This document shows positions 48,286-56,455 of a stretch of 64,000 nucleotides of DNA, piece after piece. This DNA comes from Acetobacter malorum (GTDB lineage: Bacteria > Pseudomonadota > Alphaproteobacteria > Acetobacterales > Acetobacteraceae). A model generated the notes under the pieces. The model worked only from the letters and a program-made list of their open reading frames with translations. It was not told the origin of the DNA and did no database searches. The position numbers were made by a program, and so were the translations under genes. Positions within the stretch are counted from its first letter, which is position 1. Each line of letters begins with the position of its first letter. The stretch lies in NCBI RefSeq assembly GCF_002153605.1, contig NZ_JOPG01000018.1, positions 1 through 64,000 of the forward strand, written 5' to 3'.

Positions 48286-49245
48286 ATGGACCATATTATT
48301 GGCCAGCCCGACGCCCTGAAACCCGGTCAGGCAAACGGCCCGCAGGCGGACGCGCCCCTGATTATGGATGGCTCACAGGCCACCTTCATGCAGGATGTGA
48401 TTGAAGCCAGCCGCTCCATTCCCGTTCTGGTTGATTTCTGGGCAGACTGGTGTGGCCCGTGCAAGCAGCTGGCCCCGGTGCTGGAAAAGGTCGTCACGGC
48501 TGCGCGCGGCAAGGTTCGGCTTGTTAAAATTGATATTGAAGCCAACCGCGCTCTCGCTGCCCAGCTGACGCAGATTGGCCTGCCGCTCCAGTCCATCCCG
48601 ATGGTAGCCGTGTTCTGGAAAGGTCAGATTCTGGATCTGTTCCAGGGAGCGTTGCCAGAAAGCGAAATCAAGAAATTTGTTGAAGGCGTGCTAAAAGCCG
48701 CTGGTGGTGGCCCGCTGCCCGCAACAGAACTGTTGCAGGAAGCCGCTGTGGCCATGGAAACCAACCAGCCCGCACACGCTGCGGAACTGTTCTCTGGTGT
48801 TCTGGGGGAAGAGCCGGAAAACCCGAAGGCGTGGGGCGGGCTGATCCGCGCCATGCTGGCTCTGGATGATGAAGAGGCCGCAGATGCCGCCCTTGCTGAC
48901 GTGCCTGAAAAAATCAAGGACGCCCCGGAAGTAGCTGGCGCACGCGCAGCCCTTGAACTCAAGAAGGAAGGCCGCAAAGCCGCACAGGAAATGGAAGAGG
49001 TCCGCGCCCGCCTTGCTGCCAACCCGGATGATTACGCCGCACGGTGTGAACTGGCGACAGGCCTGAACGTGGCCGGCAAGCGGGAAGAGGCAGCCGACGA
49101 ACTGCTCCGTGTGATCAAAGCCGACCCGAACTGGAATGAGGGTGCCGCAAAACAGCAGCTTTTCCGCTTTTTTGAAGCCTGGGGCCATGATGACCCCGCC
49201 ACGCTGGCGGCCCGCCGTCGCCTCTCCTCTCTCCTCTTTTCCTGA
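48286..49245 (+). CDS. YbbN/CnoX-like thioredoxin-TPR co-chaperone
   Basis: 319 residues. The N-terminal thioredoxin domain has the redox site CGPC in VDFWADWCGPCKQLAPVLEKV (about 44-65). A helical TPR-type C-terminal region (ATELLQEAAVAMETNQPAHAAELFSGVLGEEPENPKAWGGLIRAML) follows. This is the YbbN (CnoX) layout, a holdase/redox co-chaperone linked to GroEL and DnaK. It is the first gene of a cluster with the Lon-N-like and Trm112-like genes. Confidence 0.9.
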   Translation: MDHIIGQPDALKPGQANGPQADAPLIMDGSQATFMQDVIEASRSIPVLVDFWADWCGPCKQLAPVLEKVVTAARGKVRLVKIDIEANRALAAQLTQIGLPLQSIPMVAVFWKGQILDLFQGALPESEIKKFVEGVLKAAGGGPLPATELLQEAAVAMETNQPAHAAELFSGVLGEEPENPKAWGGLIRAMLALDDEEAADAALADVPEKIKDAPEVAGARAALELKKEGRKAAQEMEEVRARLAANPDDYAARCELATGLNVAGKREEAADELLRVIKADPNWNEGAAKQQLFRFFEAWGHDDPATLAARRRLSSLLFS

Positions 49246-49319
49246 TCCGTCCGCTCTTGGCGTCTTACCTGCCTGACGACGAGATTCTGCGGCACGTCCC
49301 CAGAGTTTCAGACCTCACC

Positions 49320-49958
49320 ATGGCCGATATCCCTGCGGAAATCGGCCTGTTTCCCCTGAGCGGCGTTTTGCTGCTGCCCCGGGGCAAACTCCCGCTGAAC
49401 GTGTTTGAACCGCGTTACGTGGCGCTGGTGGAAGATGCTCTGGCGTCCCAGAGGCTGATCGGCATGATCCAGCCTCTGTGGGGGGAAGAGGATGAAGAGG
49501 AGGAAGGCAAGATCCCGCCTCTCTACTCCATCGGGTGTCTGGGCCGCATTACCTCCTTTACGGAGCGGGCTGATGGCACATTTGCCGTCACCCTGAGTGG
49601 CGTGGCCCGGTTCCGGGTGCTGCGGGAAACAGGTCTGCACAGAGGGTATCGCCAGGCGCGGATTGATGTCTCATCCTTTGTGGGTGATCTGAGCGAAATT
49701 CCTTCAGAACCGTTCGACCGCGGAAAACTGCTGGACTCACTGCGTCGCTATTTCCGGCAAAAGGGGTTGTCAGCCCGCTGGTCCATCATTGAACAGATGG
49801 AAGATGACACCCTGCTGGTCACTCTCCCCATGATCTGTCCTTTTCCTCCGGCAGAAAAACAGGCATTGCTTGACGCAGGCAGCCTGACAGACCGTGTGCG
49901 TGTGCTGCAGATGCTGCTAGACCTGTCTGGTCCTGAAGAGGAAGGCCCGCCTTCCTGA
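49320..49958 (+). CDS. Lon N-terminal (LonSB/PUA-like) domain protein
   Basis: About 212 residues. [34 protein letters not shown] is the hallmark of the stand-alone Lon substrate-binding domain; [30 protein letters not shown] follows. There is no ATPase or protease domain. The function of such proteins is unsettled. An in-frame TTG at 49257 would add 21 residues (LRHVPRVSDLT..), and neither start has a strong SD. It lies directly downstream of the YbbN-like gene. Confidence 0.85.
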   Translation: MADIPAEIGLFPLSGVLLLPRGKLPLNVFEPRYVALVEDALASQRLIGMIQPLWGEEDEEEEGKIPPLYSIGCLGRITSFTERADGTFAVTLSGVARFRVLRETGLHRGYRQARIDVSSFVGDLSEIPSEPFDRGKLLDSLRRYFRQKGLSARWSIIEQMEDDTLLVTLPMICPFPPAEKQALLDAGSLTDRVRVLQMLLDLSGPEEEGPPS

Positions 49959-49980
49959 ACAATTTTTATGGGTGACGCTC

Positions 49981-50175
49981 ATGTCTGGTGCTGACATTTC
50001 TCCTCCGCTCGACCCGCGACTTCTTTCCGTTCTGGTTTGCCCGGTGACCAAAGGCCCGCTGACCTATGATGCCACCACTAATGAGCTGATCAGCGCGCAG
50101 GCCAAACTGGCCTTCCCCATCCGTGACGGCATTCCCATCATGCTGCCGGAAGAAGCCCGCCATCTCGAAGGCTGA
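49981..50175 (+). CDS. Trm112/UPF0434 family small zinc-ribbon-like protein
   Basis: 64 residues: [50 protein letters not shown] is the Trm112p-like pattern (LL.iLvCP.tkgpL.y......L.s....laYPIrdGIPvml). Only one cysteine of the zinc knuckle is present, as is common in the bacterial branch. GTG at 49972 is an alternative start. The third gene of the YbbN-LonSB cluster. Confidence 0.9.
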   Translation: MSGADISPPLDPRLLSVLVCPVTKGPLTYDATTNELISAQAKLAFPIRDGIPIMLPEEARHLEG

Positions 50176-50211
50176 GTTCTCAGCATAGCAAGGCCTGGAT
50201 AACGCTCTGCC

Positions 50212-50607
50212 GTGAAACGCTGCGCCCCTCAGCTCAAAACCAGACAGCGCCCCCGCATCATGCTGGGAGCGCTGGTTCTGGCCGCCCCTCTGCTGGCCGG
50301 GTGCCATGTGGATATTGAGGGCGAGAATATCGATATTCCGCCAGAAAGACCGGGCCGCTTTCTGCCCGAAGCCGCCCCGGCGGAAGCCCGTGCGGCACAG
50401 GAGCAGGAACGGCGTGAGGATATGGCCCGCAATAACGGCCAGAATCCTGACAAAAACCAGCTTAAAGACCGCTATGAGCCGCTGGCTCCGTCCGATGCGG
50501 CAACCGGCCCGCTGGAAGCAGGCGACGGCCACAGCGTTATTCCGGAAACACAGGCCATTTATGGCAAGCGGGAACAACCTCAGCAGGCTGCCCCGCAACA
50601 GCATTAA
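50212..50607 (+). CDS. Small lipoprotein, unknown
   Basis: 131 residues from a GTG start. Signal peptide with lipobox PLLAGC. The mature part (HVDIEGENIDIPPERPGRFLPEAAPAEARAAQEQE) is hydrophilic and Pro/Gln/Ala rich with no known domain. It follows the Trm112-like gene by 36 bp. An ATG at 50260 would start inside the signal peptide. Confidence 0.55.
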   Translation: MKRCAPQLKTRQRPRIMLGALVLAAPLLAGCHVDIEGENIDIPPERPGRFLPEAAPAEARAAQEQERREDMARNNGQNPDKNQLKDRYEPLAPSDAATGPLEAGDGHSVIPETQAIYGKREQPQQAAPQQH

Positions 50608-50614
50608 GCAGGTG

Positions 50615-52045
50615 TTAGCGTGGCACCAGCGGCCCTGCGGCCCGCACACCGCCACGCCAGACTGCTGCGATCTGATCCACGGCCGCAATGTTTTCAGCCG
50701 GATCCGCTTCCAGAACCACAAAATCCGCCCGTTTTCCGGCTGCAATCACCCCGCGATCTGACAAGTTCAGCAGAGCCGCGGCCTGACTGGTGGCCAGTGT
50801 CAGCGCCTGCAAGGGTGTCAGCCCTGCTTCCACCAGAAGGCGTAATTCCCTGTGTTCCGCAAAACCGGGAATACGGACGGGAGCAGCACCGGAATCCGTA
50901 CCAAAACCAATTTTCACACCAGCCTGATAGAGCGTGAGCAGATTTTTCTGGTTCATGGCGACGGCAGCGTGAGAGGCTTTAGCCAGAGGAGACGTCGCGA
51001 CTTTCTGCCGCCATGCGGGGTCTGAAAACTGTTTTTGCAGGTCCGCATTCAGGCCTGCTTTCAGAACCGGATCGTTCAGAATCTCGGGCTGTTCGGCAAA
51101 CAGATAGGTCGCCTCATCCAGACTGATGGTGGGAATATACCACACACTCCGGTCTTTCATGGCGCTAATGAACGGCGCATCCACCGGCTCATCCCGCACA
51201 CCATGCGCGATAATATCTGCTCCGGCCGCTACAAGCCGTTTGCCGTAATCCAGATCATGAATATGCACCGCCACACGCAGATTCTGGCTATGTGCTTCCG
51301 TAATCACCGCCTGCCAGATTTCCGGCTTCATTACGGGCAGGGGCTTCTGGCTGGCCACGCCATTGCGGAAATCGTCCACCCAGAGCTTCACGAGGTCGGT
51401 ATGTTCACTGGCCATGGTGCGCACAGCCTGCTGCGCCTCCGCAACGGAGGCTGGGCGGAAGATCTGATCTTTCCCGACCTTGACCATCCCCTCCGGCGGC
51501 ATCCCGCCCGGCACGCCAATCCCCTGATCAACCCCGAACAGATCCGCACCCGTCGCTCCATCCGCATGCTGCGCACGGCGGAGGTCATCAAACAGAGGAG
51601 ATTTGGTCAGACCCAGCGCGGTGACAGTCGTCACACCATAGCGTTCATACTGGTCCAGTGCGGCCTTGATGACAGGCACTGTAAAGTTTTCAGCCCCAAC
51701 GGAGGTGCCGGAAACAACACCGACATGGCTGTGGTCGGTAATCAGACCGGGGATAAGCGTTTTACCGGACAGATCAATCCGCTGCGCGCCTTTAGGGGCC
51801 TTAACGTGCCCGCTGTGCCCGACCGAGACAATCCGTGGCCCCTGCACCAGAACAGCCATATCGTCCTGTTCTGCCGCCCCTGTGCCATCAAACAGACGCA
51901 CATGCTCCAGCAAAACGGCGGAGGGGGTCTGCGCATGCGCCTGAGCCCCTAAGAACCCCAGACTGACAACACCCCCCGCAACACTTGCCCGCAGCAGGCG
52001 GGAAAGCCCCCGCACCGCCTGTTTCTTCTCTAAACGCCACGCCAT
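50615..52045 (-). CDS. Secreted amidohydrolase (imidazolonepropionase/prolidase-like)
   Basis: 476 residues with a signal peptide ending GAQAHAQ. The amidohydrolase fold includes GKTLIPGLITDHSHVG (metal HxH), a lysine in LVKLWVDDF, VHIHD and IAHGV (metal histidines) and GFGTDSG (catalytic Asp). The composite C-terminal domain ends GVIAAGKRADFVVLEADP. Periplasmic members hydrolyse cyclic amides or Xaa-Pro dipeptides; the substrate is open. It converges with the lipoprotein gene. Confidence 0.85.
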   Translation of the reverse strand: MAWRLEKKQAVRGLSRLLRASVAGGVVSLGFLGAQAHAQTPSAVLLEHVRLFDGTGAAEQDDMAVLVQGPRIVSVGHSGHVKAPKGAQRIDLSGKTLIPGLITDHSHVGVVSGTSVGAENFTVPVIKAALDQYERYGVTTVTALGLTKSPLFDDLRRAQHADGATGADLFGVDQGIGVPGGMPPEGMVKVGKDQIFRPASVAEAQQAVRTMASEHTDLVKLWVDDFRNGVASQKPLPVMKPEIWQAVITEAHSQNLRVAVHIHDLDYGKRLVAAGADIIAHGVRDEPVDAPFISAMKDRSVWYIPTISLDEATYLFAEQPEILNDPVLKAGLNADLQKQFSDPAWRQKVATSPLAKASHAAVAMNQKNLLTLYQAGVKIGFGTDSGAAPVRIPGFAEHRELRLLVEAGLTPLQALTLATSQAAALLNLSDRGVIAAGKRADFVVLEADPAENIAAVDQIAAVWRGGVRAAGPLVPR

Positions 52046-52072
52046 GACCCGTCCTTTTCTATCAGACGGTGC

Positions 52073-53314
52073 TTAGTCCTCGTCGGCGCCAATTTCCGGT
52101 GCATGCCGCCGCATGAGGTCCGCACCTGCCATCCCCAGAATGCCCACCATCATGCCAATGGCAGTTGGTATTGCGCTGCCACCGGGCAGCAGACCCACCA
52201 GAACACTACTCAGAGAACCAATTCCAAACTGCATGGTTCCCAGCAGAGCCGATGCGCTGCCAGCGTGCTGGCCGTGATGGTAGAAGGACATCACCGTAGC
52301 ATTCGGCCCAATAAAGCCCAACGCTCCGGTAATGCTGGCAATCAACGCACAGGTCAGAAGAGCGTGATGTTCGCCGGCAATGCCGGTCAGAGCCAACACT
52401 GTGAACAGTGCCCCGGCACCCAACGCCCAGAACAGACCTGTTTCCAGCAGGACCGGCATGGCAACCCGATGCACCAGTCGACCATTGATCTGCGTGCCCA
52501 GAATAAAGGCCGCGGCATTCACACCGAAAAATGCGCCGAACTGACCGGGGGTAAAATGGAGCACCTGCTCGAACAGCACAGGGGCGCTCCCGAGATAGGC
52601 AAACATCACAAAGGTTGAGAACGTGGCGATCAGCGCATTGGAGAGGAAAAGCGGTTCCTGACTGATTGTGATGTAACGGGCCAGAATTTTGACAGGGAAG
52701 AGGGCAACGCGCCGTTCTGGCCGAAGGGTATCCGGCAGGGAAAAGAACAACCCGACAATGGCGGCCAGCGCATAGAGCGTGCCGATCCAGAAGATCCACC
52801 GCCAGTTGCCAAACTGCAAAACCAGACTCCCAAAGCTGGGAGCCAGCACCGGCATGACGCCAAAAACCAGTGTGAGCTGAGACATCAGCTTCGCACCTTT
52901 TTTGCCCGTTGCCACATCACGCACAATCGCGCGCGGAATCACCGCACTGGCAGAACCACCAACAGCCGCCACAAACCGGCACACACAAAACAGGTGGTAA
53001 TCCTGCACAATTGCACAGCCCGCCGAGGCAATGGCAAAAATCAGCAGGCCAAGCATGAGCGGCATACGCCGCCCAAACCGGTCAGACAGCGGCCCCTGAG
53101 AAAACTGCCCCAGCGCCAGCCCTAAAAACCACGCGGCCAGCGTAAACTGGGCTGAGCCTTTCCCGCCACCCAGATCCTGCTCCACCTCCGGGAAGGCCGG
53201 GAGATACATATCCGTGGCCACTGGCCCGATAGCTGTCACCAGACCAAGCAGAACGATCAGCCAGGGCGTAAAGCCGGTTCCCGGCACAAAAGGGGCAGGC
53301 GAAAAACGCGGCAT
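52073..53314 (-). CDS. MFS multidrug efflux transporter, Bcr/CflA family
   Basis: 413 residues with 12 hydrophobic segments. VTAIGPVATDMYLPAFPEVEQDLGGG in TM1 and GQFSQGPLSDRFGRRMPLMLGL (motif A between TM2 and TM3) are signatures of Bcr/CflA drug exporters. GVMPVLAPSFGSLVLQFGNWRWIF is motif C-like. It probably exports drugs or small metabolites by proton antiport. It lies 27 bp upstream of the amidohydrolase on the same strand. Confidence 0.92.
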   Translation of the reverse strand: MPRFSPAPFVPGTGFTPWLIVLLGLVTAIGPVATDMYLPAFPEVEQDLGGGKGSAQFTLAAWFLGLALGQFSQGPLSDRFGRRMPLMLGLLIFAIASAGCAIVQDYHLFCVCRFVAAVGGSASAVIPRAIVRDVATGKKGAKLMSQLTLVFGVMPVLAPSFGSLVLQFGNWRWIFWIGTLYALAAIVGLFFSLPDTLRPERRVALFPVKILARYITISQEPLFLSNALIATFSTFVMFAYLGSAPVLFEQVLHFTPGQFGAFFGVNAAAFILGTQINGRLVHRVAMPVLLETGLFWALGAGALFTVLALTGIAGEHHALLTCALIASITGALGFIGPNATVMSFYHHGQHAGSASALLGTMQFGIGSLSSVLVGLLPGGSAIPTAIGMMVGILGMAGADLMRRHAPEIGADED

Positions 53315-53335
53315 ATTTTGTACAATCCCAGCCTG

Positions 53336-53539
53336 TTAAATTCCCAGCCAGCCAGAAAACATCCAGAGGCCAGCAATCAGCAGCGCCCCTGCTATCAGAA
53401 CGGGGAGGAGGATCGTTAGCAGAAAACTGCCTTTTGGCTCAGCTGGTTCAGCAATGCCGGCTTGTTGAAAAAGCTGGTCTGCCCGGGCATCCGCTTCCGC
53501 GTCCTCGGGGCTTTGTTCCGTCCAGTTATCCTCGGCCAT
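53336..53539 (-). CDS. Small single-pass membrane protein
   Basis: 67 residues. An acidic N-terminal half (AEDNWTEQSPEDAEADARADQLFQQAG) is followed by one hydrophobic helix (FLLTILLPVLIAGALLIAGLWMF). Not recognised. It sits 21 bp upstream of the efflux pump on the same strand and may be co-transcribed. It is the last core gene before the mobile element. Confidence 0.6.
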   Translation of the reverse strand: MAEDNWTEQSPEDAEADARADQLFQQAGIAEPAEPKGSFLLTILLPVLIAGALLIAGLWMFSGWLGI

Positions 53540-53695
53540 GCTTCACTCCTGCTGACACGCTGACTGATGCGCCTGTCTCAAGAGCACTGGCACATACTGC
53601 GAGAACACTGTGCTTACAGCACAAATACAAGAATGCTCAGACAATTTAGCCTGAAGCAGAATTGAATTAAGGAGATTTTTGAAGGAGAAGGGAAC

Positions 53696-53716
53696 TGGTG
53701 GAGCCAATCTCCACCA
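53696..53716. repeat. Hairpin at the presumed left end of the element
   Basis: TGGTGGAG-CCAAT-CTCCACCA, an 8-bp perfect stem followed by ATTTTCT on the + strand. It lies in the 320-bp gap between the last core gene and the integrase. It may be a terminator protecting the integrase or part of the attachment region. Confidence 0.5.
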
Positions 53717-53721
53717 ATTTT

Positions 53722-53814
53722 CTGTGCCTGACTGGTTCTCTCCGTCTCTAATATGTTGTATTATATCAATATATTAGAGGTTCAAGCGTCCCCCACTGTG
53801 TCTGACTGTTCCTG
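53722..53814. repeat. Inverted repeat flanked by imperfect direct repeats upstream of the integrase
   Basis: CTCTAATAT (53746-53754) and ATATTAGAG (53771-53779) form a 9-bp perfect dyad around a 16-bp AT-rich spacer. Outside it, CTGTGCCTGACTGGTTCTC (53722-53740) and CTGTGTCTGACTGTTCCTG (53796-53814) agree at 15 of 19 positions in the same orientation. The arrangement suggests integrase arm or excisionase sites. Confidence 0.45.
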
Positions 53815-53859
53815 TGCAGCGCTGTTTTTAAGAGGGGTCTCAAGAGGGGTTCTCCGGTT

Positions 53860-55068
53860 ATGAGTCGGGTTTCACCACATCAGCTCACGGCAAGACAGGT
53901 CAGCGCTCTGAAGAATGGCACACTGAGCGATGGTGGCGGTCTTTGGCTGGTCGCGCAAGGCACTGCAAAATCATGGTTTTTCCGCTTCACAAGCCCCATT
54001 TCCGGCTCTCGGAGAGAGATGGGGCTAGGCTCTGTTCATGACCTGAGTTTGGTGGAGGTACGGCGGAAAGCGGCTGAAGCACGACATCAGCTTTCAGACG
54101 GCCTCGACCCAATTGAAGAGCGCCGGAAATTGAAAACCCAACGAAAAAAGGAATCAGGCCTAACCTTTTCTGATATCGCCAGACGCTATGTGAAGGAGAT
54201 GGCTCCCGGCTGGCGCAGTGACCGCTCGACAACCATCTGGACCAGTTCCTTGGAGCGGCTGGTCTTTCCCCTCATAGGTAAGAAGCCAATCGCAGAGATC
54301 GAGACAGATGATGTGTTGGCTGTCTTGCGCCCTATCTGGGAAACAACGACTGAGACCGCAGATCGGCTACGCGGTCGGATTGAGCGGATTCTGGACTATG
54401 CCCGCACCCATGGCTGGCGAGACGGCGAGAACCCGGCCCGCTGGCGTGGGCATCTAGCCAATATCCTTCCCAAGCCATCGGCTGTCATGAAAGTGCGACA
54501 CTACCCAGCCGTGGACCGAAAGAACATTGGCGCGGTTATACTCAAGCTGACCGAGGCCGAGGGCATCTCTCCCAAGGCCGTAAGATTTGCTTGCCTGACC
54601 GCTGCCCGGTCTGGCGAAGTCCGAAATGCTGTCTGGTCTGAAATTGATATGAAAGCCCAGATATGGACCATCCCTGCGCATAAGATGAAGGCCGGGAAGG
54701 AACACCGCGTGCCGTTATCCGTAGGAGCAATGGCCGTGCTGCAGGAAGTCCTGCCCTTCCGTGACCGACTAGCTGGCGATCTGGTCTTTCCTGGGGGGAA
54801 GCGTGGCAGGCCGCTGTCAGACGTGGCTCTGTCCAAAGTTCTTCACAATGCGGCCGGCACAAAAGACGTAACCGTTCATGGCCTGCGTTCCACCTTCCGG
54901 GACTGGGCTGCAGAAGAGACTGATTATCCGCGGGAAGTAGCCGAGATGGCGCTAGCACACACCATCAGTGATAAGGTGGAAGCTGCCTATCGGCGTGGGG
55001 ATCTGTTCGATAAGCGGCGGGAGATGATGACTGAATGGTGTAACAAACTGTCATCTTCTCCGCCTTGA
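53860..55068 (+). CDS. P4-type tyrosine integrase (DUF4102 N-terminal domain)
   Basis: 402 residues. The N-terminal DUF4102 arm-binding domain (LTARQVSALKNGTLSDGGGLWLVAQGTAKSWFFRFT) precedes a core-binding domain and the catalytic domain with R250 (TAARSGEVRN), H340-x-x-R343 (VHGLRSTFRDWAAE), H367 and the nucleophile Y377 (EAAYRRGDLFDKR). It integrates the element, usually at a tRNA or other RNA 3' end, although none is visible here. A candidate structured RNA begins about 28 bp after its stop. Confidence 0.95.
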   Translation: MSRVSPHQLTARQVSALKNGTLSDGGGLWLVAQGTAKSWFFRFTSPISGSRREMGLGSVHDLSLVEVRRKAAEARHQLSDGLDPIEERRKLKTQRKKESGLTFSDIARRYVKEMAPGWRSDRSTTIWTSSLERLVFPLIGKKPIAEIETDDVLAVLRPIWETTTETADRLRGRIERILDYARTHGWRDGENPARWRGHLANILPKPSAVMKVRHYPAVDRKNIGAVILKLTEAEGISPKAVRFACLTAARSGEVRNAVWSEIDMKAQIWTIPAHKMKAGKEHRVPLSVGAMAVLQEVLPFRDRLAGDLVFPGGKRGRPLSDVALSKVLHNAAGTKDVTVHGLRSTFRDWAAEETDYPREVAEMALAHTISDKVEAAYRRGDLFDKRREMMTEWCNKLSSSPP

Positions 55069-55096
55069 CGCACAGCGTGGCATATACAATATCTGC

Positions 55097-55261
55097 AGGT
55101 GTCCGGTGAGGTGAGAACGGCTACCTCACGCACCAGTCTGTTTTACAGACGGGTAACTAAGTCACATGTAAGCCTGTCGCGCGGGGCTTTTTGTGACCCA
55201 AGAGATCGGGGATTGCATCCCGCCCGGACAAAAAGAGACCGGCTTGCCCGGTCTTTTTTTA
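55097..55261 (+). ncRNA. Candidate structured RNA with intrinsic terminator
   Basis: Closing stem TGTCCG/CGGACA (55100-55105 with 55225-55230) encloses hairpins GTGAGGT/ACCTCAC (55106-55129), GTCTG-TTTTA-CAGAC (55136-55150), nested GTCAC/GTGAC with AGCC/GGCT (about 55161-55196) and GGGA-TTGCA-TCCC (about 55209-55221). A terminator hairpin plus T-run follows at 55236-55261. A TACAAT -10-like box at 55085-55090 would start transcription at about 55097; TTGACG at 55065-55070 overlaps the int stop but is 14 bp away. It resembles multibranched phage antisense RNAs such as c4, but the family is not established. Confidence 0.5.
55236..55261. terminator. Rho-independent terminator, probably bidirectional
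   Basis: AGACCGG-CTTGC-CCGGTCT followed by seven T residues on the + strand. On the other strand the same stem is followed by CTTTTTG, so it can also end the convergent gene whose stop is at 55259. Confidence 0.85.
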
Positions 55262-55678
55262 TGCCCCTTTGGTGAGATGTAGGCGTCCTGCAGACCGACG
55301 GGCCGTTATCGTCCTTTCTGGCAAACGATAAGCAGTCTTGATGCGATACAAGCCATCCTCATCGACCTCCAGTCCCACAGCAATCAAAACATATTCCTGC
55401 TCTGGACTCTTCGACCGGAAACGAATGACGAGTTCAAAATTATCAGAATGGTTCGGAGCCTGGCCAATCAGCCCGGGCGACTGCCCGACGCGATGTAAGG
55501 CGGACATACACGCGTCATAATCATCGGGGTGGTCTTTGGCGATGTGCCAATGGGCCTGCCTACTCAGATATAATTCACCCGGTAGCAATTCACACTGAAG
55601 CGTACGATTGACCAACTCAACGTCCAGCACACCCAGCCTTAAAGCAACGCATTGGGACTTGTGACGAGGGGCTGGCAT
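55259..55678 (-). CDS. PBECR-like (phage barnase/EndoU/colicin/RelE-fold) nuclease-domain protein
   Basis: 139 residues. LPGELYLSRQAHWHIAKDHPDDYDACMSALHRVGQSPGLIGQAPNHSDNFELVIRF, then YVLIAVGLEVDEDGLYRIKTAYRLPERTITAR, resembles the PBECR3-type domain found as phage cargo (L...v.LS..h..Hi...Hp..., p..ig..p.h.dsiElv, y.VrS.Y.......). If so it is a small RNase-like effector. No SD precedes the ATG. Inference from a remembered family pattern; catalytic residues not verified. Confidence 0.55.
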   Translation of the reverse strand: MPAPRHKSQCVALRLGVLDVELVNRTLQCELLPGELYLSRQAHWHIAKDHPDDYDACMSALHRVGQSPGLIGQAPNHSDNFELVIRFRSKSPEQEYVLIAVGLEVDEDGLYRIKTAYRLPERTITARRSAGRLHLTKGA

Positions 55679-55777
55679 TACGAGGTTGAGACCATTCGAT
55701 TCTTAAATTGCCCGAATGTAATGCCTCATCTTGCTGATACTTTAAAGAGGCGCCTGCACTCAACGCAGCCTTATGAA

Positions 55778-56035
55778 TCAATCACACCAAACAAGAGGCT
55801 TTGGTCCAAACCGTTCTTTCAAATGCTCAACCATTTTTTTGTCTTCAGATATCCAGCTTACCTCAATTGTTGGTTTTGAGGGTGTCCAAGAACCTGCATA
55901 TTCTCGTCTCACAAGAGTAAGATATCTGTCCGCAGGGGGATCTCGAAAAATGGGGTTAAAATCCCAACGCTCTGTTCCCTTTTCCCACCCCCGAGAAGTG
56001 AGATGGAACTCGAACCATTCTTCTCCATTACCCAT
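55778..56035 (-). CDS. Hypothetical 85-residue protein
   Basis: WFEFHLTSRGWEKGTERWDFNPIFRDPPADRYLTLVRREYAGSWTPSKPTIEVSWISEDKKMVEHLKERFGPKPLVW looks like a folded alpha/beta protein, with balanced composition and six tryptophans. AAGG lies about nine bases before the ATG. It is on the same strand as, and 99 bp upstream of, the PBECR-like gene and may be its partner. No family is recognised. Confidence 0.55.
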   Translation of the reverse strand: MGNGEEWFEFHLTSRGWEKGTERWDFNPIFRDPPADRYLTLVRREYAGSWTPSKPTIEVSWISEDKKMVEHLKERFGPKPLVWCD

Positions 56036-56143
56036 TTTTTCTCTGCCTTAATTTTTTTAAGAGTACGACCCTTTTGCTCTAGTCACTCCATAATCTGCAA
56101 GTATGTTCATTTATTGGAATATTAATTTTTACCAAAAAATAGG

Positions 56144-56454
56144 GCGTTTCCAAATTCCGAAAATCGTTACTATTTTTTGACGTATGCGTTTCCAAAATTC
56201 AGATCATCCGTTCCTTTTTGTCGGAAGTTATGGGGGGACAGGTCTAACGGAGTAGGAAACAAAAAATATTTGATGCCAATAGTTAACGATCTCGGTCCTT
56301 ATTTCGGCTCCAAATTTCGCAATGAAAACTGAATTTATATACGAGCCCCAACACGCGCACTTTGTACGACATCAGGTGTTTGTATGTGTTGGCTTATTAT
56401 TTTTTGTGTTCGTTATTTTGTGTACTTGTTTCCGAATTAGTACTACGTTTCCGG
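56144..56454 (+). repeat. GTTTCC repeats in the 420-bp gap before the RusA gene
   Basis: GCGTTTCCAAATT (56144-56156) and GCGTTTCCAAAATT (56186-56199) are near-identical copies. GTTTCCGAATT (56428-56438) and CGTTTCCGG (56446-56454) lie just before the rusA ATG. The gap (56036-56455) is AT-rich with no convincing gene. Repeated sites here suggest operators for an element-encoded regulator. Confidence 0.4.
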
Positions 56455-56455
56455 C

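Noticed and set aside
53540..53859. tRNA 3' end as integration site
   Set aside because: The CTCCACCA at 53709-53716 looks like an acceptor end but belongs to a perfect 8-bp hairpin, with no T-arm before it.
55097..55261. tRNA or tmRNA interpretation of the structured RNA
   Set aside because: No 7-nt anticodon loop, no TTCRA T-loop, no CCA end and no tag reading frame; the fold is multibranched but not a cloverleaf.
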